Source of the DNA: an uncultured beta proteobacterium
GTDB lineage: Bacteria > Pseudomonadota > Gammaproteobacteria > Burkholderiales > Burkholderiaceae
Length of the DNA stretch: 64,000 nt
Assembly: GCA_903875135.1 (NCBI GenBank)
Contig: CAIQUZ010000094.1
Coordinates: forward strand, 34,249 to 98,248
Reading direction: 5' to 3'
This document shows positions 1 to 9,965 of the stretch, in pieces. Under the pieces are notes generated by a model, which saw only the letters and a program-made list of their open reading frames with translations, did no database searches and was not told the origin of the DNA. The number at the start of each line of letters is the position of its first letter. The stretch's first letter is position 1. Made by a program: the position numbers and the translations under genes.

Positions 1-804
1 TTTCAAGCTCTTGAGAGGCAAAGAGTCATCATCCGACCAGTTTTTACCAATGCGGCTCAAGTAGCCAAGCGGGGCTTGATTAAGGGAAGTTGAGTCCCGT
101 GCATCGTGACCAGCAATCTCATTTAATATCAACCCACAATCCTTGGCTGATTTACCCATAGGCCCCGCCTGATCCAGAGATGAGGCATAAGCAATCATTC
201 CGTACCTCGACACGCTGCCATAGGTTGGCTTAATTCCTGTGATGCCACAAAAGCTAGCCGGTTGACGTATCGATCCTCCTGTGTCTGTTCCTGTAGCCAT
301 AGGGGTGAGTCCAGCCGCGACGGCTACCGCGGATCCCCCTGAGGATCCCCCCGAAACATACTGATTGTTCCAAGGATTTAATGCTGGGCCAAAGGCTGAG
401 TTTTCGTTGGACGACCCCATCGCAAACTCATCCATATTGGTCTTTCCCAAACAAACCATTCCTGCGCCATTTAAGCCCAATCGCTCAACAACCCTTGCAT
501 CATATGGGCTTATATAGTTCTCTAGCATTTTCGATGCCGCGGTTGATTTCCAATGCTGGGTAACAAAAACATCTTTATGCGCAACAGGGATGCCCGTTAA
601 GAAGCCTCCCCGGCCTTTAGATATAAAATCATCGGCTTGTTTAGCCTGATTCAACGTTCTTTCTTGTTGAACATCTAAAAAAGCATTTAAATGTTGGTGC
701 TGAGAAATTCGATCTAAAAAATATTGGCTAAGTTCGACACTAGATACGACTTTATCTCTAATCGCCTTAGATAATTCAGTTAAAGAAAGTTCATGCCAAT
801 TCAT
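1..804 (-). CDS. gatA: Glutamyl-tRNA(Gln) amidotransferase subunit A, 3' part missing
   Basis: This is the amidase subunit of GatCAB, which converts Glu-tRNA(Gln) (and often Asp-tRNA(Asn)) to the amidated form. The frame is open from the ATG at 804 to the window edge, giving the first 268 residues (starting [12 protein letters not shown]), so the C-terminal part lies outside. The amidase signature is complete: Lys77 in [10 protein letters not shown] and the glycine/serine stretch [15 protein letters not shown], which carry the Lys-Ser-cisSer catalytic triad of the family. Its ATG overlaps the gatC stop as ATGA, so the two are translationally coupled; gatB probably follows outside the window. 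The ORF track omits it because no stop is visible. Confidence 0.96.
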   Translation of the reverse strand, partial: MNWHELSLTELSKAIRDKVVSSVELSQYFLDRISQHQHLNAFLDVQQERTLNQAKQADDFISKGRGGFLTGIPVAHKDVFVTQHWKSTAASKMLENYISPYDARVVERLGLNGAGMVCLGKTNMDEFAMGSSNENSAFGPALNPWNNQYVSGGSSGGSAVAVAAGLTPMATGTDTGGSIRQPASFCGITGIKPTYGSVSRYGMIAYASSLDQAGPMGKSAKDCGLILNEIAGHDARDSTSLNQAPLGYLSRIGKNWSDDDSLPLKSLK

Positions 805-1094
805 TCAATCACCTTTGGTACTAAATACAAGCCTTGATGGGACGCTGGGGCACTTGCCATATTCTCTTTCCGGCGATCTGATTCTGTGATCTCATCGAGT
901 CTTAAGGGTTGATTTAATTCAGCAATTAAGGCTATGGGGTGAAATAATGGTTCAACACCCTCGGTTGACACAGCTTGTAATTGATTCACTAAATTAAAAA
1001 TGGTTTTAAGTTCCTGAGAGACTTTTTGTGTCTCTTCAGGATCTAATTCCAAGCTAGATAGTTTGGCTAATTGTTTTATTTCTTCAGTGTTCAT
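801..1094 (-). CDS. gatC: Glutamyl-tRNA(Gln) amidotransferase subunit C
   Basis: The 97-residue length and the sequence match GatC, the small subunit that wraps around and stabilises GatA. The N-terminal [12 protein letters not shown] helix, the central region with VEPLFHP, and the C-terminal [17 protein letters not shown] followed by LVPKVIE are characteristic of the family. It is the first gene of a leftward gatCA operon, overlaps gatA by four bases, and diverges from mreB across a 77-base gap. I see nothing odd in it. Confidence 0.95.
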   Translation of the reverse strand: MNTEEIKQLAKLSSLELDPEETQKVSQELKTIFNLVNQLQAVSTEGVEPLFHPIALIAELNQPLRLDEITESDRRKENMASAPASHQGLYLVPKVIE

Positions 1095-1101
1095 AACAGG
1101 C

Positions 1102-1131
1102 TTGCAGTATCATTACATTATCTTCTATAAA
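1102..1131 (+). promoter_or_regulatory. Candidate sigma-70 promoter for the mre operon
   Basis: TTGCAG and TATAAA are separated by 18 bases, 40 bases before the mreB start, in the short divergent gatC-mreB gap. Position and spacing fit a housekeeping promoter. This is pattern-based only. Confidence 0.4.
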
Positions 1132-1153
1132 GTAGTTTATATTGTAATTTTAA

Positions 1154-2212
<1,059 letters not shown>

Positions 2213-2237
2213 TCACACTCTAAAACAGGGATGCGCC

Positions 2238-3140
2238 TTGTTTCGATCTTCGCCATCCTTATTTAATCAAGATGCACCAATCCTACGATTGGTGTTTTTT
2301 CTTCTTTTAAGTTTGGTATTGCTTTTTGCGGATTTAAGACTTCATGCAACTGAACAAATCCGATCCTTTGGACAACATGTTTTATACCCAGTCCAAAAGA
2401 TTTTGTCCATGCCTGGTAAGTACGCTGAATTTTCGGTTGAATATTTTTCAACTCGTAATACCTTAAAAAATAGAGTTTCTGACCAAGCCCAACAAATTGA
2501 AAATCTTACACTGTTAGCCAATCAAGCAGAAAACCTAGAATCAGAAAACTCGAACCTGAGAAAGCTGTTAAATCTCCAACAAAAATCTCCCTTTAAAACT
2601 CTAGCAACAGAAATTATTTATAACCCAACGAATCCAGTATCACAAAAAATAATTATCAATCGCGGAACTCTAGATGGTGTCAAGCCCGGCATGCCTGTGG
2701 CTGGTAGCCTAGGAATTATGGGACAAATCACACGCGTATTTACCAACTCCTCAGAAGTAGCTCTACTAGAGGAAAAAGACTTTTCAATTCCGGTCTTCGT
2801 CGAACGTAGTGGTTTACGGGGAGCGCTTTTTGGTGTAGGTCGATCAGAACCCCTTGAGCTGAGATATATTAATAATTTAGCTGATTTAGATATTGGTGAT
2901 TACTTGATTACCTCAGGTATCGACGGCACTTATCCTCCAGGTATTCCTGTAGCTATTATCACAAAAATAGATCGGGCATCAGAGAGCTCTGGAGCAATCA
3001 TTTCTTGTCGTCCGTTTTCTAATTTGAATCAATATCTGCATTTAATGGTTTTGCTCTACCAACCGAATACTATTGCACCTTTGCCGACCGAATCAGAGGC
3101 AGTGAAGAATCGATTAAAACTTAAAAAGGGAGGCCCGTGA
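2238..3140 (+). CDS. mreC: Rod-shape-determining protein MreC
   Basis: MreC is a bitopic inner-membrane protein whose periplasmic part links MreB to the PBP2/RodA synthase. The 300 residues comprise a short cytoplasmic start, one membrane segment (about 15-33), a coiled coil (QIENLTLLANQAENLESENSNL) and a double beta-barrel domain with GVKPGMPVAG and LITSGIDGTYPPGIPV. The start is a TTG preceded by AGGG at a good distance; the nearby ATG at 2231 is in another frame, so the rare TTG seems correct. The stop overlaps the mreD start. Confidence 0.96.
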   Translation: MFRSSPSLFNQDAPILRLVFFLLLSLVLLFADLRLHATEQIRSFGQHVLYPVQKILSMPGKYAEFSVEYFSTRNTLKNRVSDQAQQIENLTLLANQAENLESENSNLRKLLNLQQKSPFKTLATEIIYNPTNPVSQKIIINRGTLDGVKPGMPVAGSLGIMGQITRVFTNSSEVALLEEKDFSIPVFVERSGLRGALFGVGRSEPLELRYINNLADLDIGDYLITSGIDGTYPPGIPVAIITKIDRASESSGAIISCRPFSNLNQYLHLMVLLYQPNTIAPLPTESEAVKNRLKLKKGGP

Positions 3141-3637
3141 AAATGTCATTTTTTAAACTAGGCTCCATCCGCAGTATCGTTATTTCTCTAGTCGTTGGTG
3201 TTTTATGCAATGTTTATCCTTGGGGAAGTTCCCCTTGGGTGCCAGATTTTTTAATCGTTATCCTAATCTTTTGGGTTCTTCAAACGCCAGATAAAATTAA
3301 TTTATTAACCGCTTTTTTGTTGGGCATTTTGATGGATATCCAAACGTCTCAATTCCTTGGCATCCATTCAATCACATATTTAATCGCTACATTTTTAATG
3401 ATCTTGTGGACGCGAAGACTTCTGAATAGCACCTTATTGGGCCAGTTTTTCATTGTTTTTCAAGTCCTTTTAATCACACACACTATACAAATTTTGATCT
3501 TGTGGCTATTAAATGCATCAAGTGATGTCTCTTTAAGCTATATCGCTCTTCCAAGTTTGATTGAATCAATGTTATGGCCGATCATTTCAAAACTGTTAAT
3601 CGGACAAACGACTCATTTCTCACGCAATCAATCTTAA
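3137..3637 (+). CDS. mreD: Rod-shape-determining protein MreD
   Basis: This is a very hydrophobic 166-residue protein with five or six predicted membrane segments, as expected for MreD, the integral-membrane member of the elongasome. Identity rests on topology, size and its place between mreC and mrdA. The GTG at 3137 overlaps the mreC stop (GTGA), but GGGAGG lies only three bases from it and nine from the ATG at 3143, so either start is possible; the track start is kept. Confidence 0.93.
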   Translation: MKMSFFKLGSIRSIVISLVVGVLCNVYPWGSSPWVPDFLIVILIFWVLQTPDKINLLTAFLLGILMDIQTSQFLGIHSITYLIATFLMILWTRRLLNSTLLGQFFIVFQVLLITHTIQILILWLLNASSDVSLSYIALPSLIESMLWPIISKLLIGQTTHFSRNQS

Positions 3638-3650
3638 TTGAATTAACTTA

Positions 3651-5567
3651 ATGGACCTCCGTCAAGACTCCAGCTCGCCATTAGAGAATTTTCAAAGTAG
3701 GGTTCAGATTGCGCTATGGTTTGTTACTGCCTGCTTAGTTTTATTGTTTTTTCGCTTCTTTTGGCTCCAAGTCATCAAACACACAAAATACTCTACGGCA
3801 TCTGAAAGTAATCGTATTGCAATCATTACCACTCCAGCTCAAAGAGGGTTAATCATTGACCGACATGGTGTGGTGATTGCTCGTAATTTTCCCTCATATT
3901 CTTTGGAAGTAACTCCCGCTGCATTAACCATATCTGTTGAGCAATTAATTGATGACTTAAATTTAATTGTCAGAATCTCACCTAAAGATCGACTTAATTT
4001 TCTGCGTTCTTTACAAGGGGCAAAAAAAACAGAGAGCCTGCCTATCCGTAATTTTTTAAATGATGAGGAAGTTGCTCGTTTTTTCTCTAGAAAATATGCC
4101 TTTCCAGGTGTGGAGATCCAGGTGCGCTATTTTAGAGAATATCCTTATCAACAGTTAGGCTCTCATCTTTTGGGCTATACGGGCAGGGTTTCACTGAAAG
4201 ATCGTGAAAAGCTCTTAGCCGAGCTGGAAGAAAGTCAAGATGACTCCGTCAGTGATGAGCTTCGCCCAATGAAAATTAAAGGCATCCAACAAGTAGGAAA
4301 GATTGGACTTGAGCAAAGCTATGAAAAAGAGTTACGTGGCACTGTGGGTTATAGCGAAGTGGAAATTACCGCGGGTGGGCGCGTGGTTCGCAATCTTTCG
4401 TCCACAGCAGCGGTCGCTGGCTCCAACTTATCACTAGCAGTTGATATCAAACTTCAATATTTAATAGAACAGTTATATGGAACAAGGCGAGGCGCAGCTG
4501 TTGTTATTGAAGTTGCCACTGGTGACGTGCTCGCATTTGTCTCGATGCCCACCTTTAATCCCAATGCTTTTGTCGATGGTATCGATGCTGATTTATGGAA
4601 AAAATTAAATGACTCTCCGGATAAGCCACTTTTTAATCGACCGCTCAGAGGAACCTACCCCCCAGGCTCAACCTTCAAGCCCTTTATGGCTCTTGCTGCT
4701 TTAGAGGGTAAATTTCGTACACCCGAACAGGGGATCTTCGATCCGGGTTTTTTTAAGTTTGGCAACACGATATTTCGTGATGATGCCAAAGGTGGTCATG
4801 GCTATGTCAATCTTCGCCAATCAATCACCGTATCTTGTGATACTTATTACTATATCCTAGCTCGAGATATGGGCATCAATGCCATCAGCTCATTTATGAA
4901 ACAACTTGGGTTTGGACAGGTGTCAGGTATCGATATTAATGGTGAAGTTAAAGGAATCTTACCTTCAAAAGAATGGAAGATGGCTTATTACTCGGATCCT
5001 GTTAAACAAAAATGGGGCGAGGGGGATACGATTTCTATCGGGATTGGTCAAGGGTATAACAGTTACACCATTTTGCAGCTTGCTCAAGCCACCTCCATTT
5101 TGGCTAACCGTGGTGTCGTTATGAAACCCCATCTTGTAAAAATGATTGAAGATCCCATTAGCCATGAAAAAATACTCACCGTACCATCGGAAACGACTAG
5201 GCTATCTTTGAAAAAAGAAAACTTAGACGCTGTCTCAGAAGGCATGATTGGCGTGAATCAATCAGGAACTGGAAGAGTCCCCTTTGCTGGAGTTGCTTAT
5301 CCCGTGGCTGGAAAAACAGGCACCGCTCAAGTGTTTAGCTTGGGGGGTAAGGACTACAATGCCGGGTCGATTTCAGAGTATAAGCGCGATCATGCGTTAT
5401 ATATTGCGTTTGCCCCCGCAGATAAACCTAAATATGCCCTTGCCCTTGTCGTAGAAAACGCCGGTTTTGGAGCAACTTCTGCAGCCCCTATCGCAAGAAA
5501 TATACTTGATTATTTAATGCTTAATACATGGCCTGAAGGAGTTCCAAAATGGAAAACCGTACCTTAA
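3651..5567 (+). CDS. mrdA: Penicillin-binding protein 2, elongation transpeptidase
   Basis: PBP2 is the monofunctional class B transpeptidase that crosslinks peptidoglycan during elongation, working with RodA. The 638 residues contain one N-terminal membrane anchor (about 20-42), a pedestal domain starting at QRGLIIDRHG, and the transpeptidase domain. The active-site motifs are all present: S340-TFK in PPGSTFKPF, SCD at 395-397 (PBP2 proteins use SxD rather than SxN), and K556-TG in AGKTGTAQ. Its end overlaps the rodA start by 19 bases, which suggests coupled translation. Confidence 0.98.
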   Translation: MDLRQDSSSPLENFQSRVQIALWFVTACLVLLFFRFFWLQVIKHTKYSTASESNRIAIITTPAQRGLIIDRHGVVIARNFPSYSLEVTPAALTISVEQLIDDLNLIVRISPKDRLNFLRSLQGAKKTESLPIRNFLNDEEVARFFSRKYAFPGVEIQVRYFREYPYQQLGSHLLGYTGRVSLKDREKLLAELEESQDDSVSDELRPMKIKGIQQVGKIGLEQSYEKELRGTVGYSEVEITAGGRVVRNLSSTAAVAGSNLSLAVDIKLQYLIEQLYGTRRGAAVVIEVATGDVLAFVSMPTFNPNAFVDGIDADLWKKLNDSPDKPLFNRPLRGTYPPGSTFKPFMALAALEGKFRTPEQGIFDPGFFKFGNTIFRDDAKGGHGYVNLRQSITVSCDTYYYILARDMGINAISSFMKQLGFGQVSGIDINGEVKGILPSKEWKMAYYSDPVKQKWGEGDTISIGIGQGYNSYTILQLAQATSILANRGVVMKPHLVKMIEDPISHEKILTVPSETTRLSLKKENLDAVSEGMIGVNQSGTGRVPFAGVAYPVAGKTGTAQVFSLGGKDYNAGSISEYKRDHALYIAFAPADKPKYALALVVENAGFGATSAAPIARNILDYLMLNTWPEGVPKWKTVP

Positions 5568-6691
5568 TTCAGCGGATCAGTTTTCTTTGGTATGGTCTAG
5601 ATCCAACATTAGGGATTATTCTCTTATGCCTCCTTGTCATAGGAAATATTACCTTTTTATCGGCAAGTTCTGGAACCGTCGTGACTTGGGTAGAGCAAGG
5701 CAGAAATATCCTAATGGCGCTATTGATTATGTGGTTAACCTCTCGCGTTCCCATCAAGTGGTTAGAAAAAATTTCACTATGGATCTATCTGCTAGGTATC
5801 TCATTACTCATCGCCGTTGCTCTTTTTGGTCAAATTAAAAAAGGGGCTCGGCGCTGGTTAAATGTTGGTGTAGTAATTCAACCATCAGAAATAATGAAGA
5901 TTGCTATGCCCATGATGCTGGCTTGGTATTTTCAAAAACGCGAAGACGTTATCAAGCTATGGGATTATGGGATCGCCCTTTGCTTTTTATTATTGCCAAC
6001 ACTTTTAATTGCAAGACAACCTGATCTTGGTACCGCTATCCTTGTTTTAGCGGCAGGTTTGTATGTCATCATTTTAGCTGGTCTACCTTGGCGATTTATT
6101 GCCCCATTTCTAATTCTGGGATGTATCGGTATTATTTTCATCTTGGTCTTTGGCGACTCTATTTGTGCCAAAGGAGTTACATGGCCAGTTTTACAAAGCT
6201 ATCAACAGCATCGTATTTGCACACTTTTAGACCCTAGTTCCGATCCTTTAGGTAAGGGTTTTCACACTCTTCAGTCAATGATTGCGATTGGTTCAGGAGG
6301 ACTTTTTGGAAAAGGCTGGATGAAAGGAACCCAAACGCATCTCGAGTTTATCCCAGAAAAACACACTGATTTTATTTTTGCTGTCTACTCTGAAGAGTTT
6401 GGCTTAATGGGTAATATCGTTCTATTGATCTTATTTTTACTATTGATACAACGAGGTCTTCAAATTGCCTCAACAGCCCCTAACTTATATACGCGATTAT
6501 TAGGTGGTTCAGTGACCCTCATCTTCTTCACTTACGCCTTTGTCAATATGGGCATGGTCAGTGGTTTACTTCCTGTTGTTGGGATACCATTACCATTTAT
6601 AAGCTACGGAGGAACAGCATTAACAACCTTGGGATTTGGCGTTGGGATTTTGATGAGCATCAATCGCGCGAAACGATTAGTTCAAACTTAG
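5549..6691 (+). CDS. rodA: Peptidoglycan glycosyltransferase RodA (MrdB)
   Basis: RodA is the SEDS-family glycan polymerase paired with PBP2. The 380 residues form about ten membrane segments. Family signatures visible are VVIQPSEIMKIAMPM, the extracellular FIPEKHTDFIFAVYSEEFGL region bearing the catalytic-loop aspartate, and the C-terminal LPFISYGGTALTTLGFGVGI. The ATG at 5549 has a clear AAGGAG site inside the end of mrdA. It is the last gene of the operon, and a bidirectional terminator follows 20 bases later. Confidence 0.98.
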   Translation: MENRTLIQRISFLWYGLDPTLGIILLCLLVIGNITFLSASSGTVVTWVEQGRNILMALLIMWLTSRVPIKWLEKISLWIYLLGISLLIAVALFGQIKKGARRWLNVGVVIQPSEIMKIAMPMMLAWYFQKREDVIKLWDYGIALCFLLLPTLLIARQPDLGTAILVLAAGLYVIILAGLPWRFIAPFLILGCIGIIFILVFGDSICAKGVTWPVLQSYQQHRICTLLDPSSDPLGKGFHTLQSMIAIGSGGLFGKGWMKGTQTHLEFIPEKHTDFIFAVYSEEFGLMGNIVLLILFLLLIQRGLQIASTAPNLYTRLLGGSVTLIFFTYAFVNMGMVSGLLPVVGIPLPFISYGGTALTTLGFGVGILMSINRAKRLVQT

Positions 6692-6710
6692 TTGACGAAT
6701 GACGGGCAAT

Positions 6711-6740
6711 AAAAAAGCCCAAATGAATTTGGGCTTTTTT
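6711..6740. terminator. Bidirectional terminator between rodA and HU
   Basis: AAAAAAGCCCAAA, a four-base loop and TTTGGGCTTTTTT form a symmetric hairpin with A/T runs on both sides. It can stop both the rightward mre operon and the leftward HU gene, which end on either side of it. Confidence 0.93.
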
Positions 6741-6753
6741 ATTGTTTAACAAA

Positions 6754-7038
6754 TTACTTCTTACGCTTGTTAACGCTATCTTTAAAGGCTTTACCAGCAG
6801 AAAACTTAACTGTTTTTGAAGCAGCAATTTTGATTGCTTCGCCAGTCTTTGGATTACGGCCAACACGAGCGGCACGCTTTCCTGAACTGAATGTTCCAAA
6901 ACCGATTAACTGTACGTTATCTCCTTTTGTAACTGACTTTTTAATGGAATCTAAAGCCGCATTTAATGCGTGCTCAGCTTTGGCTTTTGATAATTCTGAT
7001 TCGTCAGCGATTGCTGCGACGAGTTCTGCTTTGTTCAA
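6754..7038 (-). CDS. hupB: DNA-binding protein HU (HU-beta type)
   Basis: HU is the small dimeric nucleoid protein that bends DNA. The 94 residues begin [21 protein letters not shown] and contain the signature [22 protein letters not shown] with the DNA-intercalating RNPKTG arm tip. The start is a TTG with AAGGAG six bases upstream; no in-frame ATG would keep the conserved N-terminus. A TTG start on so abundant a protein is notable and may reduce expression. The gene is monocistronic and ends at the shared terminator. Confidence 0.96.
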   Translation of the reverse strand: MNKAELVAAIADESELSKAKAEHALNAALDSIKKSVTKGDNVQLIGFGTFSSGKRAARVGRNPKTGEAIKIAASKTVKFSAGKAFKDSVNKRKK

Positions 7039-7237
7039 ATTATGCTCCTTGATATTAAATGACGAAAACTACTTACTGATTAGATTAGCGTATCTTAAAC
7101 GCTTCTCCATTTTAACCATGTTTTAATTGGTTGTGGAAGGTTTTATTTAAGGATTACCCTTATTTTGATTACCTTAGCGAAGGTTTTGGTGCTTTGCGTC
7201 ACTACTAAAAGGCTATAAATGAATAGAGTTATAGAAA

Positions 7238-7258
7238 AAGGCCACCTCAGTGGCCTTG
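7238..7258 (-). terminator. Terminator of the leftward gene ending at 7275
   Basis: Read leftward, AAGGCCAC and GTGGCCTT form a perfect stem around a four-base loop, followed by TTTC. It lies just beyond the stop of the neighbouring leftward gene. Confidence 0.8.
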
Positions 7259-7274
7259 CTTTAATCGGTTTTTC

Positions 7275-7700
7275 CTAATTCTGATTAGGTACCTTTTGCA
7301 ACAGCTCGTTAGGTAAGTCGGGCAATGCTTTTATGCTCTTTATATAATATTCGGTTTCTGCAAAACAGTTAGTTGGGACACCCACATGCTGATCATATTC
7401 AATTTCTACACGCTTGCCGATATTAGAAGCAATTTGTTTGGCTAATTCCCCATCTCGCACTGAGAATGCGAATTTTTCTTGGTTACCCATCATGCTTCCA
7501 GTAACAATTTCACCCTCCCAAGTTTTGCAAACCCAGCCGCGATTTGAAAACTTCTGTAAAAATCCAGCTCGGCTTCCAGTGGAATAACTATAACTTAGAG
7601 TAATCCACGTGTATAAAACAAATACACCGATTGCAATGATCAGGAATAAGAAAAGATAGCCTTTAAAGCTTCTGCGTTTCACACTAATATCAGATGTCAT
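7275..7700 (-). CDS. Small membrane-anchored protein of unknown function
   Basis: The protein has about 141 residues: a short cytoplasmic N-terminus, one strong membrane helix (GYLFLFLIIAIGVFVLYTWITL), then a soluble domain with YSTGSRAGFLQKFSNRGWVCKTWEGEI. The pattern 'S.G.R.G.LQKFS..GW..KT.EGE' recurs in small proteins of many bacteria that are sometimes mislabelled 6-phosphogluconate dehydrogenase; I see no NAD or 6PGDH motif, so that name should not be used. I start it at the second ATG (7700) because GGAGAAAAAC sits correctly before it; the track start is four codons upstream. It diverges from dsbB. Confidence 0.8.
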   Translation of the reverse strand: MTSDISVKRRSFKGYLFLFLIIAIGVFVLYTWITLSYSYSTGSRAGFLQKFSNRGWVCKTWEGEIVTGSMMGNQEKFAFSVRDGELAKQIASNIGKRVEIEYDQHVGVPTNCFAETEYYIKSIKALPDLPNELLQKVPNQN

Positions 7701-7789
7701 GTTTTTCTCCATTAATGTTATTAACTATAACAAGTTTATTTGAAAAAATATTTTTGAATAACAAAAAATATTTCCTTTATGATTTAGTA

Positions 7790-8287
7790 ATGCCCAAGAT
7801 TACCTACTTCGTCATTAGCCTGATTTGCATCTTTTTACTTTGCTTTGCTTTGTTTTTACAACACGTTGGTTGGCTTGGCGTACATTACCCGCCTTGCCCA
7901 CTGTGTATTTTTCAAAGAATTAGTTTTCTAGGTATCGCTCTTTGCTGTTTGGGAGCTTATTTGATCAACCCGGTACGTAAAACGTTTCATCTCCTTGCAA
8001 TTGCTTTTGCTGGTGCAGGACTAGCCGTTGCCTTAAGGCATGCTTGGGTTATTGCACATCCTGAGGTAAGTTGTGGAATTGACCCTTTGGAAGTTTTTAT
8101 CAATCAGTTCTCCGTTGTCCAAGCAATGCCCTTCTTTTTTAAAGCTGATGGCTTTTGTAACGTGCCGCTACCACCAGTTTTCTTCCTCTCAGTTCCTAGT
8201 TGGTCGCTTTTATTTTTTTGTGTACTATTTCAGCACTTAGTATCAACCGGTTGGACTTTATTTAAATCCTCAGAAAGTTCTCGATGA
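7790..8287 (+). CDS. dsbB: Disulfide bond formation protein B
   Basis: DsbB reoxidises periplasmic DsbA and passes electrons to quinone. From the ATG at 7790 the protein has 165 residues and four membrane segments. The CxxC of the first periplasmic loop is in YPPCPLCIFQR, and the second pair (CGIDPLEVF...DGFC) lies in the second loop, the standard arrangement. The track starts 32 residues earlier, but that extension (MSCFSPLML...) overlaps the divergent gene and is unlike DsbB. Its stop overlaps the next start as ATGA. Confidence 0.92.
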   Translation: MPKITYFVISLICIFLLCFALFLQHVGWLGVHYPPCPLCIFQRISFLGIALCCLGAYLINPVRKTFHLLAIAFAGAGLAVALRHAWVIAHPEVSCGIDPLEVFINQFSVVQAMPFFFKADGFCNVPLPPVFFLSVPSWSLLFFCVLFQHLVSTGWTLFKSSESSR

Positions 8288-8865
8288 ACCTTGACTCACT
8301 TTTGATGAGCACCGGGGTTGTTACATTAGCGGAAATGGGTGATAAAACACAGTTGCTCGCTTTTTTACTCGCCGCAAAGTTTAAAAAACCAGTACCTATT
8401 ATTCTAGGTATTTTTTTTGCAACCATTATTAATCATGGTCTTGCTGGTTTTTTGGGCGCCTGGATTACCGCTTTGCTGAGTCCAGAAGTTCTTCGCTGGG
8501 TTTTGGGAATCTCTTTTATTGCGATGGCTATTTGGACATTGATTCCAGATAAATTAGACGAGGACGATCAGCAGCTCAGCATCAAGTCAGGTGTGTTTTT
8601 TACAACTCTCATTGCTTTTTTTCTGGCAGAAATTGGTGATAAGACACAAATTGCTACTGTCGCTTTAGCGGCACATTATGCATCCCCAATAACGGTCGTC
8701 ATTGGCACCACCATTGGGATGATGTTGGCTGATGTACCTGCTGTTTTTTTAGGTAACGCCTTTGCTAAAAAATTGCCGTTAAAAATCATTCATGCTATAG
8801 CGGCTGGTATTTTTGCCCTAATGGGAGTTTTTATTTTATTAAAAGCTGATCAGTGGTTTAGTTAA
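8284..8865 (+). CDS. TMEM165/Gdt1 family (UPF0016) divalent-cation exporter
   Basis: This is a 193-residue, six-helix protein built from two homologous halves, each carrying the family signature ExGDKTQ: EMGDKTQLLAFLLAA near residue 17 and EIGDKTQIATVALAA near residue 116. Characterised bacterial relatives such as MneA export Mn2+, and eukaryotic Gdt1 moves Mn2+/Ca2+; the substrate here is inferred. It is translationally coupled to dsbB, which may be coincidental. Confidence 0.9.
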   Translation: MNLDSLLMSTGVVTLAEMGDKTQLLAFLLAAKFKKPVPIILGIFFATIINHGLAGFLGAWITALLSPEVLRWVLGISFIAMAIWTLIPDKLDEDDQQLSIKSGVFFTTLIAFFLAEIGDKTQIATVALAAHYASPITVVIGTTIGMMLADVPAVFLGNAFAKKLPLKIIHAIAAGIFALMGVFILLKADQWFS

Positions 8866-9338
8866 AACTGCATAGATTTTTTTGAGTGTGGCTTCATTCT
8901 GACAGAATAAGAAGCGATAAATACTTCCCATAAAAGACAAATTAATGCCAATATAAAACAGATGATTCCTCCAATAAACGTATATAACACGTAATCAGAA
9001 AGGCTCATCTTTCCCATAATGGTTTCTGCGAAAAAGAGCTCTAAAATAGTTAATCCGATTTGTATTGCACACAAAACCAAAAGTCCCATAGAAACATTCA
9101 CTAAATTTGCGCGTTGCGACAAATTAATCAGTTCTTCATCATGCAATTTTTTTAAGAAAGCTTGTTGATCTAGATTTTTTTCAGCAAGAATATCATCTTG
9201 TAAGGATCTAGAGCGGTCGATCACCCGAGCAATTCTTTGCGTAAGCGCACCAATCATTCCAGCTACGGCGGTAAGTAAGAAAACCGGCGCTACCGAGAGT
9301 TGAATACTTTCACTTAAAAAATTGGGGTTTAATGCCAT
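8862..9338 (-). CDS. DUF2721 family membrane protein
   Basis: This 158-residue protein matches the DUF2721 pattern: an N-terminal helix with SVAPVFLLTAVAGMIGALTQRIARVIDRSR, a charged amphipathic middle (LHDEELINLSQRANL), and two or three further membrane helices. The function of the family is unknown. It converges with the Gdt1-type gene, overlapping it by four bases at the stops, so no terminator separates them. Confidence 0.82.
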   Translation of the reverse strand: MALNPNFLSESIQLSVAPVFLLTAVAGMIGALTQRIARVIDRSRSLQDDILAEKNLDQQAFLKKLHDEELINLSQRANLVNVSMGLLVLCAIQIGLTILELFFAETIMGKMSLSDYVLYTFIGGIICFILALICLLWEVFIASYSVRMKPHSKKSMQF

Positions 9339-9387
9339 CGTTCAATCCCTATCCATGTATTAATTCATCATACTCTGATTTAATAGG

Positions 9388-9424
9388 CAAAAAAAATCCT
9401 CCCAATATCTCCATGGGGAGGATT
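9388..9424 (-). terminator. Terminator downstream of the DUF3597 gene
   Basis: Read leftward, AATCCTCCC and GGGAGGATT pair around a short loop and are followed by a run of eight T. This is a strong rho-independent terminator 15 bases after the stop. Confidence 0.93.
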
Positions 9425-9438
9425 AAAAATTGAACTGA

Positions 9439-9807
9439 TTAATGCATTAAATTTGCAGAAACTTTTCCACCGCTTTCTGCTAACTTTGTCATGACCTGTT
9501 TGATTAACCAAACATTCATTGTGGCGGTATCGTTTGTATCTCCGGTATAACCAAGTTCTTTTGCTAAGCTCACACGTTCTGTTAGGCTTGAATCCATGCC
9601 TAATAGTTTCATTAAATCAACAATTGACGTTTTCCAATTACTTGGCTGACCAGATTTAGCGGCTAATCCAGTAAGAATCGCTTCAACATCAACTGATGAA
9701 ATCGCTGCAACAGCCTCTGGTATAGAAGTTGTTGCCTGCCCACCTTGACTTGAGCTAGTTTCGCTTTTGCCAAAAATACTATCTTTAATTCTTCCAAATA
9801 AACTCAT
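9439..9807 (-). CDS. DUF3597 family protein
   Basis: This 122-residue cytoplasmic protein starts MSLFGRIKDSIFGK, has a Ser/Gln-rich linker, then a helical domain (VDVEAILTGLAAKSGQPSNWKTSIVDLMKLLGMDSSLTERVSLAKELGY) typical of DUF3597. These proteins are often found near LysM or stress genes; no activity is known. It is a single gene with its own strong terminator. Confidence 0.85.
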   Translation of the reverse strand: MSLFGRIKDSIFGKSETSSSQGGQATTSIPEAVAAISSVDVEAILTGLAAKSGQPSNWKTSIVDLMKLLGMDSSLTERVSLAKELGYTGDTNDTATMNVWLIKQVMTKLAESGGKVSANLMH

Positions 9808-9965
9808 TTTGATTTCTCCATAGAATTGTTAAATGAAAGTAAAGTTTATAAAAGTTTTATTGCAGATTTAATGCACTATGATGATTTTTTCAACGTATTA
9901 AAAATAATCATTAATTAATTTGTCATATTGGTTATTTATGCTTTGATTGTTTTTACAAGGCGCCC

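Noticed and set aside
2263-2451. 62-residue minus-strand ORF inside mreC
   Set aside because: Shadow of a strongly supported gene on the other strand; no ribosome site or family features. The same reasoning applies to most short track ORFs.
7275-7700. Naming this protein 6-phosphogluconate dehydrogenase
   Set aside because: Homologues are often labelled so, but the sequence has no Rossmann or 6PGDH motif.
7694-7789. Upstream extension of dsbB in the track
   Set aside because: The extra 32 residues are not DsbB-like and overlap the divergent gene; the ATG at 7790 gives the normal protein.
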